From CAYLNK01 sp964384675 (GTDB taxonomy: Bacteria > Acidobacteriota > Thermoanaerobaculia > UBA5066), in assembly GCA_964384675.1 (NCBI GenBank), contig CAYLNK010000025.1, positions 1 to 37,338 on the forward strand: a DNA stretch of 37,338 nucleotides. The letters are read 5' to 3'. The translations under genes and the position numbers were made by a program. This document shows positions 1 to 6,840 of the stretch, in pieces. Each line of letters starts with the position of its first letter. The stretch's first letter is position 1. The notes under the pieces were generated by a model. That model was not told where the DNA came from, did no database searches, and saw nothing but the letters and a program-made list of their open reading frames with translations.

Positions 1-171
1 GAGAAGCCAAAGGCGGCGAGACGCTGCGGGATGGGCTGGCCATGATCGCGCCGGCGACGGGACCGGCGAGCTCGTCGCGGGCGGGGGCTCCGGCGCAGGG
101 GCCTGCGCGGGGGCCATCCCGGCCCACGACGAGGCGACGACGAGAGCGAGCGTCAGGCGGGGGCTCGGCAT
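1..171 (-). CDS. Secreted protein, N-terminal fragment (cut by window edge)
   Basis: Fifty-seven codons run without a stop from an ATG at 171 to the left edge. The N-terminus (MPSPRLTLALVVASSWAGMA, then PAQA) looks like a Sec signal peptide with a cleavage site near residue 24, followed by a Pro/Ala/Ser-rich stretch typical of a linker after the signal. An AAAGGA Shine-Dalgarno-like sequence lies 9 bases before the ATG, which supports the start. The rest of the gene is outside the window, so no function can be given. It is transcribed divergently from the DUF3467 gene. Confidence 0.6.
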   Translation of the reverse strand, partial: MPSPRLTLALVVASSWAGMAPAQAPAPEPPPATSSPVPSPARSWPAHPAASRRLWLL

Positions 172-254
172 GACTTCTGGTCCTTTCGCGGCGACGCCGC
201 AGGGCGGGATTCTGCTCCGACCGGGCCGGACGCGGAACCCGGGAGCCTCGCCCT

Positions 255-260
255 TAGAAT
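255..260 (+). promoter_or_regulatory. Possible -10 element upstream of the DUF3467 gene
   Basis: TAGAAT in a GC-rich divergent intergenic region (172-309). It would give a leader of about 40 bases before the ATG at 310, which has its own ribosome binding site. I saw no convincing -35 box at the standard spacing. Confidence 0.35.
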
Positions 261-309
261 GGCCCCGAACTTGCGGCGTTGCCCCCGGGTACGCCCGAAA
301 GGTGCCACC

Positions 310-621
310 ATGTCCGACGGACCGCAGTCGAACCCGCCCGCCCCGACGCTCCAGTTCTCGATGGACGAGAACGTCGTGAACGGCGTCTACATCAACTTCG
401 CCAACATCATCCACAACCCCGCCGAGTTCATCCTCGACTTCGCTCGTGTGGTCCCCGGACGGACGGACGTGCGCGTCCTCTCCCGGGTGATCACCTCGCC
501 GCTGCACGCCAAGCAGCTGCTGAACGCCCTGGCCCAGAACGTCGCGCTCTACGAGAAGAACTTCGGCCCCATCCGGCTCGAGTTCGACCCGTCCCGCGCC
601 GGCGACGCCGAGCCGAACTGA
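310..621 (+). CDS. DUF3467 domain-containing protein
   Basis: A 103-residue protein whose whole length matches the DUF3467 pattern: a conserved core (FSMDENVVNGVYINFANI, HNPAEFILDF, then a Leu/Ala-rich region ending LYEKNFGPI). Members are small soluble proteins of unknown function, often called structural or regulatory by default. The ATG at 310 is chosen because the homologous region begins about 15 residues later and an AAAGGT ribosome binding site sits 7 bases upstream; a longer in-frame start at 259 lies inside the likely promoter. The secreted thioredoxin-fold gene follows after 29 bases on the same strand, so the two may be co-transcribed. Family assignment is from recalled motif similarity; function is unknown. 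Confidence 0.8.
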   Translation: MSDGPQSNPPAPTLQFSMDENVVNGVYINFANIIHNPAEFILDFARVVPGRTDVRVLSRVITSPLHAKQLLNALAQNVALYEKNFGPIRLEFDPSRAGDAEPN

Positions 622-650
622 CCCCGAAAGAGACTGGAGCGACCGCACCG

Positions 651-1184
651 ATGTCACGACCCGTCACCCGACTCCTCGCCCTCGGCACCCTCCTCACGGT
701 GGGGGCCGCGAATGCTCAGCAGCCGGCGCGCGCCTCGTCCGCGAAGGCGCCTGGCTCCACCGAGAGGGCCGCGACCGCAACGTCCCTTCCCCCCATCTAC
801 GACGAGCACGCGCTCGGCACCAAGGCCCTCGAGTGGACGCAGGAGGCCAGCCGGCTCTCAGGCCGGCGCATGTTCGTGAACCTCGGCGTGAACGAGTGCG
901 AGCCGTGCCGGCAGGTCAACGCGGCGATGCACGACAAGAAGTTCTTCGAGGTCTTCATCAAGCAGTTCGTGCCCGTCTTCATCGACGTCGGGCCGCACGC
1001 GGCGAAGAACCGCGCCCTCCTCAAGGAGTACGGGATCGACGCGACCAAGGGCCTCCCGGCCGTCGCGATCTTCTCGCCCGAGGGGAAGCTCCTCGAGGTC
1101 ACCCAGAAGGGCGAGCTGGCGGCCCTCGCAGGCAAGGGCCAGGAGGCGATCCAGGGGTGGATCCTGGAGCGTTTCGCCAGATAG
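651..1184 (+). CDS. Secreted thioredoxin-fold protein
   Basis: A 177-residue protein with an N-terminal signal peptide (hydrophobic residues 8-20, cleavage near ANAQQ) and a low-complexity linker to about residue 45. A thioredoxin-like domain follows, with a CEPC (CxxC) redox motif at residues 83-86 and the expected cis-proline in KGLPAVAIF (P136). This architecture fits a periplasmic thiol-disulfide reductase or a DsbD-gamma/DUF255-like thioredoxin. The N-E-C-x-x-C context resembles the 'thioredoxin family protein' group that acts on periplasmic cysteines. The start is placed at 651, where the signal peptide begins; longer in-frame ORFs upstream overlap the DUF3467 gene and are not real. The physiological substrate cannot be told from sequence. 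Confidence 0.8.
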   Translation: MSRPVTRLLALGTLLTVGAANAQQPARASSAKAPGSTERAATATSLPPIYDEHALGTKALEWTQEASRLSGRRMFVNLGVNECEPCRQVNAAMHDKKFFEVFIKQFVPVFIDVGPHAAKNRALLKEYGIDATKGLPAVAIFSPEGKLLEVTQKGELAALAGKGQEAIQGWILERFAR

Positions 1185-1226
1185 GTCCCGCTCCGCCCGG
1201 GGTCGCGCGTGGCACAATGAGCGGTC

Positions 1227-1796
1227 ATGTCCGATCCCGACTCGGGTGACCTCCTCCTGGCGGCTGCCGGTGACGGCGTCGCGTTCCAGAGGCTCCTCGA
1301 ACGGTGGCGACAGCCGATCTTCACGTTCTTCCACCGCGCCAAGGAGACGTCCGCCGCGACCGAAGCGGCCGTCGAGACCTTCGTGCGGCTCTACCAGACC
1401 GCCGGCCAGTACGCCCCGGCGACGCCGTTTCCCGTCTGGCTCTACGGCATCGCGTCCCGCGTCCTCCAGTCCGAGGCACCGGCTCCGGTCCCCCACATCC
1501 CGCCGCAGCGCCTCCAGGAATCCCCCGCCGCCCGGGCCGCGCTGGCGCGGGCGGCTCTCGCCGCGCTTCCGGGCGGCGAGCGGGCGGCGTTCCTTCTCAC
1601 CCGCGCGGCGCAGCTCTCCGTCCCGATGACGGCCCGTGTGCTCGGCATCCCGGAGGCCGAGGTGCCGCGCCGCCTCGTCCGGGCCATGGAGTCCCTGCGG
1701 CGCACGCTCGAGCCGCTCCTCGAGGCTGGGCCGCTGCGCCCCGGGACCACGTCGGAGCAGACCGTCGTGCTCGACCGGGACGAGGAGCCCCGATGA
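1227..1796 (+). CDS. ECF-type RNA polymerase sigma factor
   Basis: A 189-residue protein with a sigma-70 region 2-like helical domain at about residues 10-75 (FQRLLERWRQPIFTFFHRA, then a conserved-type VWLYGIASRVL). A region 4-like helix-turn-helix lies at about 112-165 (ALPGGERAAFLLTRAAQLS, VPMTARVLGIPEAEV, RRLVRAMESLRR). Lack of regions 1 and 3 and the size are typical of extracytoplasmic-function sigma factors. Its TGA overlaps the ATG of the next gene (ATGA), which encodes a single-pass membrane protein. That is the classic sigma/anti-sigma arrangement with translational coupling. A CACAAT hexamer lies 8 bases before the ATG. The sequence is divergent (region 2 lacks the strongest conserved residues), so the ECF subgroup is not assigned. 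Confidence 0.8.
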   Translation: MSDPDSGDLLLAAAGDGVAFQRLLERWRQPIFTFFHRAKETSAATEAAVETFVRLYQTAGQYAPATPFPVWLYGIASRVLQSEAPAPVPHIPPQRLQESPAARAALARAALAALPGGERAAFLLTRAAQLSVPMTARVLGIPEAEVPRRLVRAMESLRRTLEPLLEAGPLRPGTTSEQTVVLDRDEEPR

Positions 1797-2761
1797 CGCA
1801 CGAGGAGTTCCTCCTTCGCCTCGTCGACCCGGGCTCCGCCGCCCAGGGCGGGCACGGGCCGCTCGTCGAGTACCTCAACTCGAACCCCGACGCCCGCGCG
1901 ACGGCTCGCGCCTTCGGCGCCCTGGAGCGCCTCTACGCGACCGAGCCCCAGGGATCGATCCCCACCGACTTCGACAACCGCGTCCTCGCGCGGCTCTCCG
2001 AGCAGGCGCCGGCGTCCGCCAGACCGGCCTCGAGCACGCTCCTGATCGGCCTCGGCGGCGCCGCGGTCGTCGTCGTGGCGGTGCTCCTGCTCAAGGGCCG
2101 TGGTACCCCCACACCGGCTCCCGCCGCCGTGCCCACCGCCGCCAGCGCCGTACCGGCGCCGACCGAGATCCCGGAGATCCTGCGCGTCCAGTCGACCCCG
2201 GTCTCCCTGGACGGCCCGCCGCTGTCCGACGCCGAGTCGAAGCGGGTGCTGGCAATGCTCGATCCGGAGTTCCTCCGTTTCATGGACACCCTCGCGGGCC
2301 TCGACCCGTTCTTCCCGGAGAACGCCGTGGTCACCGGTCTGCAGGGGCCGCCCTCGCCGGCACCGCCGCTCCCCGAGCCCACCATCGCCCCGCTCGACAC
2401 CGAGAAGGAGTACCTGCGGCTCATCGAGTGGCGACGCCTCTCGAAGAACGAGCGGGCGAGGCTGGACGGGCTCGATGCGGCGTTCCGCGCCCGCCCGGCC
2501 GACCAGCGCGAGGTGCTCCTGCGTCGGTGGGAGCTGATCTCGATCCTCTCGCCGGAAGAGCTCGCCGGCCTCAGGCGCCTGGCCTCGCGACTGGCCGAGC
2601 TCGACGCCAGGAGGCTGGAGCGCGTCACGCTCGAGATCCGGCAGGTCGGGCTCGAGCCCGACTCGGAGAAGCGCGAGGCCCGCTGGCGCGCGCTCCCGTT
2701 CGCGAAGAACCTGACCGGTCAGGAGCTCACGGCCGCGGACAAGCTCCTCCGCTGGAAGTAG
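1793..2761 (+). CDS. Membrane anti-sigma-like protein with DUF3106-like C-terminal part
   Basis: A 322-residue protein that begins inside the sigma factor's stop codon (ATGA). Layout: a cytoplasmic N-terminal region 1-80 containing the P-x-x-F-x-x-x-V-L-A-R-L segment seen before the membrane span of many anti-sigma factors; one transmembrane helix at about 82-100; a Pro/Ala/Thr linker; and a charged helical periplasmic domain. The last 110 residues have repeated Trp-centred helices (EWRRLSKNERARLDGL, RRWELISILSPEELAGLRRL), which resemble the DUF3106 pattern. Gene order and topology imply it restrains the upstream ECF sigma factor, releasing it on an envelope signal. That role is inference; no zinc-binding HxxxCxxC anti-sigma motif is present. 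Confidence 0.65.
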   Translation: MTHEEFLLRLVDPGSAAQGGHGPLVEYLNSNPDARATARAFGALERLYATEPQGSIPTDFDNRVLARLSEQAPASARPASSTLLIGLGGAAVVVVAVLLLKGRGTPTPAPAAVPTAASAVPAPTEIPEILRVQSTPVSLDGPPLSDAESKRVLAMLDPEFLRFMDTLAGLDPFFPENAVVTGLQGPPSPAPPLPEPTIAPLDTEKEYLRLIEWRRLSKNERARLDGLDAAFRARPADQREVLLRRWELISILSPEELAGLRRLASRLAELDARRLERVTLEIRQVGLEPDSEKREARWRALPFAKNLTGQELTAADKLLRWK

Positions 2762-2767
2762 AGCCGC

Positions 2768-2773
2768 TACACT
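2768..2773 (+). promoter_or_regulatory. Possible -10 element for the OPT transporter gene
   Basis: TACACT lies 10 bases before the ATG at 2784, just after the stop of the upstream gene. No Shine-Dalgarno sequence is visible before the ATG, so a very short leader is plausible. No good -35 was seen. Confidence 0.35.
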
Positions 2774-2783
2774 CCCGGCTCAA

Positions 2784-4916
2784 ATGTCGACGCCGAAAGA
2801 CGAGCCCGCCGCCGCGAGCTTCACGCCGTACGTCTCCGATTCCGAGAGCCTCGCCGAGCTGACGTTCCGGGCCGTCGCGCTCGGCTCCGTCCTGGGCATC
2901 GTCTTCGGCGCCGCGTCGGTCTACCTGGGCCTCCGCGTCGGACTGACGACCTCGGCCTCGATCCCGATCGCGGTCATGGCGATCACGATCCTGAAGAAGC
3001 TCGGCTCGTCGACGATCCTGGAGAACAACATCGTCCAGACCACCGGCTCGGCCGGCGAGTCCGTCGCCGCCGCGGTCGTCTTCACGGTGCCGGCCCTCAT
3101 CTTCCTCGGCTTCCCCATGAGGATCCCGATCACGTTCCTCATCGCCATCACCGGCGGCGTCCTCGGCGTCCTCATGATGATCCCGCTCCGCCGCTACCTG
3201 ATCGTCAAGGAGCACGGCTCGCTGCGCTTCCCGGAAGGGACCGCGTGCGCGGAGATCCTGATCGCCGGTGAGAAGGGCGGGACGTCCGCGAAGAAGATCT
3301 TCCACGGTATCGGCATCGGCGCGGCGTTCAAGCTCGCGACGTCGCTCTTCGGCCTTTTCAAGGCGCGGGTCGCCCGGGCGCTCCCGTTCTACCCCGGCGC
3401 TCAGCTCGAGTGCGAGGCGTCTCCCGAGCTGATGGCCGTCGGCTACATCATCGGCTACGAGACGAGCGTGATCATGGTGGCGGGCGGGCTCCTCGCCTCC
3501 CTGATCCTGGCTCCGATGATCGTCTTCTTCGGCGGCCACCTCGCCGAGCCGCTGGCGCCGGCCACCAGCCTCATCAAGGACATGAGCTTCGGGGAGCTCC
3601 GCGACAAGTACATCCGCTACATCGGCGCCGGCGCGGTGGCCGCCGGAGGCGTGCTCGGCCTCGTTCGCGCGGCCCCGGCCATCTGGGATTCCCTGACCGC
3701 GTCGATCCGACAGCTCCGCGGCATGGCGGGCGGGACGGGCGAGAGCGTCAAGCGCACCGAGCGCGACACGCCGATCACCTGGGTCGTGGGCGGCTCGCTC
3801 GCCATCGCCGTCTTCATCGCCCTGATGCCGGTCTTCCGGATGAACATCCTCGGCGCGGTGCTGATCGTCGTCTTCGGCTTTCTCTTCTCGGTCGTCTCCG
3901 CGCGGATCACCGGGCTCGTCGGCTCCTCGTCGTGCCCGCTCTCGGGGATGACGATCGCCGTCGTCATCGGGACGTGTCTCCTGTTCCTCGCGGTCGGCTG
4001 GTCCGGGTCGGGCTACTCGTTCGTCGCGCTCGTGGTGGGCGCGGTCGTCTGCATCGCGATCTCGAACGCGGGCACCACGGCCCAGGACCTGAAGACGGGC
4101 CACCTCGTCGGCGCGACGCCGCGGGCGCAGCAGACGGCGATCCTGGCGGGCGTCCTCACCTCGGTCGTCGCGGTCGGCTGGACGACGTACGCGCTGAACG
4201 TCTCCGAGACGAAGACCACGCCGCTGGCCGCCCCGGTCTCCGTTCCCTCGGACTCCTTCGCCTCCGCCGACGACGTCGCCGGACCTGGCGGCAGGAAGCT
4301 CGCGTTCGTGCGGGTGAGCACCGGCGAGGTCGCCGGTCTCGAGGCGGGCAACTACCTCGTCGACCGCGGCACGAGCCAGGCCGTGGCGCGCCGGGTGGAC
4401 GGGATCGGCGGGAAGACGTTCCCCGCCCCGCAGGCGAACCTCATGGCCGTGCTCATCAACGGGCTCCTCGAGCGGAAGCTCCCGTGGGACCTCGTCCTGA
4501 TCGGCGTCGCCATCGCGCTCTTCATCGAGCTGATGGGCGGCCACTCGCTCACCTTCGCGGTGGGTGTCTATCTCCCCCTCTCGTCGACGATGCCGATCTT
4601 CATCGGTGGCCTCGTGCGAAAGCTGGCCGACCGGCGCTACGGGCGCAAGGCGGACGACCCGTCCGAGAGCGAGGGGACGCTCTGGTCATCCGGGCTCATC
4701 GCGGGCGGAGCGCTCGTGGGCGTCCTGACGGCGCTCCTCCACTTCGACGTCTTCCGCCTCCCGTTCGACGAGGACCTCGAGCTGCCGCTGAAGATCGCGC
4801 TCGGCCCGAGATTCTGGCCGTCCCTCTACGGCAGCGATCTCCTGCCGATGCTCGTCTTCGCCGCCCTCGGCTACGCGCTGTTCCGGGGAGCCCGCAACCC
4901 CGAGCCGGAGAAGTAG
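2784..4916 (+). CDS. OPT family oligopeptide transporter
   Basis: A 710-residue polytopic membrane protein with many hydrophobic segments throughout. Its N-terminal block (TFRAVALGSVLGIVFGAASV, YLGLRVGLTTSASIPIAVMA) is diagnostic of the bacterial OPT/YSL superfamily. Further OPT features are NNIVQTTGSAGESVAAAVVF and RFPEGTACAEIL early on, and AQDLKTGHLVGATPRAQQ in the middle. These carriers use the proton gradient to import oligopeptides or metal chelates across the inner membrane; substrate is unknown here. A non-membrane insert at about residues 475-545 separates two hydrophobic halves. Length is in the normal range. The start at 2784 immediately precedes the homologous region. A strong hairpin follows the stop. 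Confidence 0.93.
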   Translation: MSTPKDEPAAASFTPYVSDSESLAELTFRAVALGSVLGIVFGAASVYLGLRVGLTTSASIPIAVMAITILKKLGSSTILENNIVQTTGSAGESVAAAVVFTVPALIFLGFPMRIPITFLIAITGGVLGVLMMIPLRRYLIVKEHGSLRFPEGTACAEILIAGEKGGTSAKKIFHGIGIGAAFKLATSLFGLFKARVARALPFYPGAQLECEASPELMAVGYIIGYETSVIMVAGGLLASLILAPMIVFFGGHLAEPLAPATSLIKDMSFGELRDKYIRYIGAGAVAAGGVLGLVRAAPAIWDSLTASIRQLRGMAGGTGESVKRTERDTPITWVVGGSLAIAVFIALMPVFRMNILGAVLIVVFGFLFSVVSARITGLVGSSSCPLSGMTIAVVIGTCLLFLAVGWSGSGYSFVALVVGAVVCIAISNAGTTAQDLKTGHLVGATPRAQQTAILAGVLTSVVAVGWTTYALNVSETKTTPLAAPVSVPSDSFASADDVAGPGGRKLAFVRVSTGEVAGLEAGNYLVDRGTSQAVARRVDGIGGKTFPAPQANLMAVLINGLLERKLPWDLVLIGVAIALFIELMGGHSLTFAVGVYLPLSSTMPIFIGGLVRKLADRRYGRKADDPSESEGTLWSSGLIAGGALVGVLTALLHFDVFRLPFDEDLELPLKIALGPRFWPSLYGSDLLPMLVFAALGYALFRGARNPEPEK

Positions 4917-4925
4917 AGACGGGTG

Positions 4926-4957
4926 CCCGGGGCCGCCGCGAACGCGGCAGCCCCGGG
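4926..4957 (+). terminator. GC-rich hairpin after the OPT transporter gene
   Basis: An inverted repeat of 15 bases with one mismatch (4926-4940 against 4943-4957) and a two-base loop, starting 10 bases after the stop at 4916. It is strong enough to be a terminator, but no T-tract follows, so Rho-independent activity is uncertain. Confidence 0.5.
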
Positions 4958-4971
4958 GTAGGACCGGGGGC

Positions 4972-5215
4972 GGCCGCGGAACGCGCGCTCCCTCGAACCC
5001 GGCCCGGATCAGAAAGCAAGACAGCCGAAAGGTGGGGGCCCGGGGGAGGACCGGGCGGTCGCGGAACGCGCGGTCGGATCAGAAAGCAAGACAGCCGAAA
5101 GGTGGGGGCCCGGGGGAGGACCGGGCGGAGGCGCGGAACGCGCGTCCCAGGAACCCGGCCCGGATCAGAAAAACAAGACAGCCGAAAGGTGGGGGCCCGG
5201 GGGAGGACCGGGCGG
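4972..5215. repeat. Three-copy GC-rich direct repeat with variable spacers
   Basis: A unit of about 54 bases occurs at 5005-5058, 5075-5128 and 5161-5215. Each begins CGGATCAGAAA and ends GAGGACCGGGCGG. The copies are almost identical, except that the third has AAAAACAAG where the others have AAAGCAAG. The spacers, and the stretch before copy 1, share a GCGGAACGCGCG core; copies 1 and 3 are also preceded by GAACCCGGCC. Start-to-start distances are 70 and 86 bases. Each unit contains a possible 6-bp hairpin (GCCCGG/CCGGGC with a 7-base loop). The block fills the 317-base gap between convergent genes at 4917-5233 and shows no credible ORF. Confidence 0.85.
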
Positions 5216-5227
5216 CGGTCCTCCCCC
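5199..5227. terminator. Perfect 12-bp hairpin between convergent genes
   Basis: GGGGGAGGACCG at 5199-5210 pairs perfectly with 5216-5227 across a five-base loop. It sits just 6 bases downstream of the stop of the minus-strand AlkD-like gene and at the end of the repeat block. It is a plausible bidirectional terminator, though without a T-tract on either strand. Confidence 0.5.
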
Positions 5228-5233
5228 GCCTCA

Positions 5234-6025
5234 CTACGCCCGGACGGCGGTAGGTGTCGCGGAATAGAGCGCGGCCTGAGCCTCGAGCTTCGCGATCAGC
5301 GCGGCGCGCCGCGCGGCATCCAGGTTCTCGGACCCAGCCCGGAGGATCTCCGGATTGCCGTCGATGGAGCGGCGGAAGAGAAAGTCCTGCACGGCCTTCG
5401 CATCGACGCGCGTCGTCTGCTTCAGGAGGGACGCCACACCCGCGACCAGGACCGGATGGTCCTCGTGGAGCAGGAGCTCACACAGGTCGAGGACCGCGAA
5501 CGCCTCGCGCCGGCCTTCCGTGACGAGCCCCGAGGCGCAGAGCAGGGCGAGCTGACGGCGACCGGTGCTCTTGAGCTTCGCCCACTTCCTCACGATGGTG
5601 ATCTTGGCCGGGTCGAGCGCGAACGCCGGCGCGCCGATGCGCGTCCCGATCGCTTCGGACAGCTCGAGGTCGTCGGCCACCAGGGAGCACCACTTGTCGA
5701 GGCGTGCGACGAGACCGGGCTCGAACTCCCGCTGGAACCGCTCGAGGAGATCGATCGCGACGAGGATCTCCTCACGCACCTTGCGCGGCATCGCGGCATC
5801 GGCGATCGCCACGGCGGTCTCGTAGTCGATCGCGGCTCGGTTCTTGGTGAAGACGTCCTTGGCCACGGCGCGTACGACGGTGGCCCGGACTCCGAGCGTC
5901 TTGACAGGACTCTTGATCGAGGCGGGCTGAGCGGCCTTGACCTTCTCGTCGACGCGGGCGTCGAGCGCAGCCCTGATCTCTTTCAGGAGCGGGAGGGCGG
6001 CAATGGAGGAGGAAGGCTTGACCAT
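5234..6025 (-). CDS. AlkD-like DNA alkylation repair protein
   Basis: A 263-residue, Ala/Leu-rich all-helical protein. The layout resembles the AlkC/AlkD HEAT-repeat DNA glycosylase family: helical N-terminus, KVREEILVAIDLLERF near residues 105-120, the central DKWCSLVADDLELSEAIG segment, then KWAKLKSTGRRQLALLCA and a final VAGVASLLKQTTRVDAKAV helix pair. AlkD excises bulky N3/N7-alkylated purines. Family members usually have a Trp-Asp pair in the central segment; here the region reads W-C-S-L-V-A-D-D, so activity is uncertain. The start at 6025 is preferred because residues encoded further upstream are low-complexity and a TAAAAT-containing AT-rich patch (6039-6048) lies just before it. The upstream neighbour is a radical SAM protein of a DNA-repair-linked type. 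Confidence 0.65.
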   Translation of the reverse strand: MVKPSSSIAALPLLKEIRAALDARVDEKVKAAQPASIKSPVKTLGVRATVVRAVAKDVFTKNRAAIDYETAVAIADAAMPRKVREEILVAIDLLERFQREFEPGLVARLDKWCSLVADDLELSEAIGTRIGAPAFALDPAKITIVRKWAKLKSTGRRQLALLCASGLVTEGRREAFAVLDLCELLLHEDHPVLVAGVASLLKQTTRVDAKAVQDFLFRRSIDGNPEILRAGSENLDAARRAALIAKLEAQAALYSATPTAVRA

Positions 6026-6138
6026 AGAGACAACCCCGAATTTTACCACGACCGGGGGGCGCGGCGCCGCCGCTGCGGACTGCGGAGACGCGGAGGCGGT
6101 CGCGGGCCGACGCACCGCCCGGAAGGCAAACGCATGCC

Positions 6139-6777
6139 TCACAGCAGTTTATTCCCGCCGATCGCGGCTCGGCCGGCCCGCGTGCGGGGGCGCAGGACGA
6201 GGGGTGGCGGTCCGCTCCGGGCCGAGGTCTCCCGCGCCGCGTGGACGCCGTCGCTCGCGGCCTGGACGTCGCGAAGGAGCGAGACGCTGGCGGCGCCGCT
6301 CTCCTGCACGGCCCTCACACAGCACGGCTCGAGATGGTAGGAGACACGGTCGACGAGCCGGACCAGGCGCTCGAGAAGCGACGGCTCGACGCCGGCCGGG
6401 ACCTTCACGTGAAGGTACCCGAGGTACCCGTGATTGACGCGGAGCCGCTCGACCAGCCGGAGGGATCGCCGGACGGCCTCGACGGGGTCCTTCGGGAGAC
6501 CGCACGTCAGGAAGAGGCCGTCGCAGAGCCCCCGCCGGTAGGCCGACAGGAAGATCTTCGCCACGGACTCCGGATCCACCAGGGCGGAGGCGAAATCCTG
6601 GTTTCCGAGCGGACAGAAGCTGCAGGCGTACCGGCAGGTCTCGGGAAGGAGGAACCGGAAGACACGACGTCCGCCCGTCCCGGTGACGATCGACTGCCGA
6701 ATCACCCATTCCGGTGGAGCCGCCGCGCGCCGCCTGACCGACCTCTCGAGAAACGCGATCTCCATGGAGTCCCCCAT
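6139..6777 (-). CDS. Short radical SAM protein of the DNA modification/repair type
   Basis: A 212-residue protein with a CRYACSFC radical SAM motif (C48, C52, C55, CxxxCxxC) that would bind a [4Fe-4S] cluster and SAM. Surrounding sequence (ALVDPESVAKIFLSAYRRG, DGLFLTCGLPKDP, GYLGYLHVKVPAGVEP) closely follows the pattern I recall for the 'putative DNA modification/repair radical SAM protein' family that is usually linked to a uracil-DNA-glycosylase-like protein. Typical members are about 400 residues; this one stops soon after the sixth strand region, followed by a low-complexity tail, so it is either a short variant or C-terminally truncated. The start is put at 6777 because a consensus promoter ends 6 bases before it; ATG 6765, preceded by GGGGGA, is an alternative. 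ATG 6840 lies upstream of the promoter. Confidence 0.75.
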   Translation of the reverse strand: MGDSMEIAFLERSVRRRAAAPPEWVIRQSIVTGTGGRRVFRFLLPETCRYACSFCPLGNQDFASALVDPESVAKIFLSAYRRGLCDGLFLTCGLPKDPVEAVRRSLRLVERLRVNHGYLGYLHVKVPAGVEPSLLERLVRLVDRVSYHLEPCCVRAVQESGAASVSLLRDVQAASDGVHAARETSARSGPPPLVLRPRTRAGRAAIGGNKLL

Positions 6778-6783
6778 GGGCGT

Positions 6784-6812
6784 AAGATAGACGCAAGTAA
6801 GGCGCAAGTCAA
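6784..6812 (-). promoter_or_regulatory. Sigma-70-type promoter for the radical SAM gene
   Basis: On the minus strand TTGACT (6807-6812) and TATCTT (6784-6789) are separated by exactly 17 bases, close to the sigma-70 consensus. The hexamer ends 6 bases before the ATG at 6777, so the predicted transcript starts at, or within a base or two of, the start codon. Confidence 0.75.
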
Positions 6813-6840
6813 GGGCTGTGGCCCGATTCCTGGTCTTCAT

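Noticed and set aside
279..650. N-terminal extension of the thioredoxin-fold gene to 279
   Set aside because: It lies in a different frame over the DUF3467 gene and is Arg/Pro-rich; the signal peptide begins at 651.
2727..4544. A 605-residue minus-strand frame opposite the OPT transporter
   Set aside because: Asp/Arg/Glu-rich shadow; the plus strand is a clear membrane transporter.
5005..5215. Possible CRISPR array at the three-unit repeat
   Set aside because: Units are about 54 bases, spacers are GC-rich, related to each other and unequal in length, and no cas gene is present.
6026..6142. Extension of the AlkD-like protein to the ATG at 6142
   Set aside because: The added 39 residues are Ala/Pro-rich and would start one base beyond the stop codon of the radical SAM gene; the AT-rich patch before 6025 looks like a promoter.
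3410..6340. A 976-residue plus-strand frame through the OPT gene, repeat block and AlkD-like gene
   Set aside because: Arg/Pro/Gly-rich translation that crosses several real genes on both strands; no coherent domain.
6778..6840. Extension of the radical SAM protein to the ATG at 6840
   Set aside because: This stretch contains the TTGACT-17-TATCTT promoter, and the added residues show no homology-like pattern.
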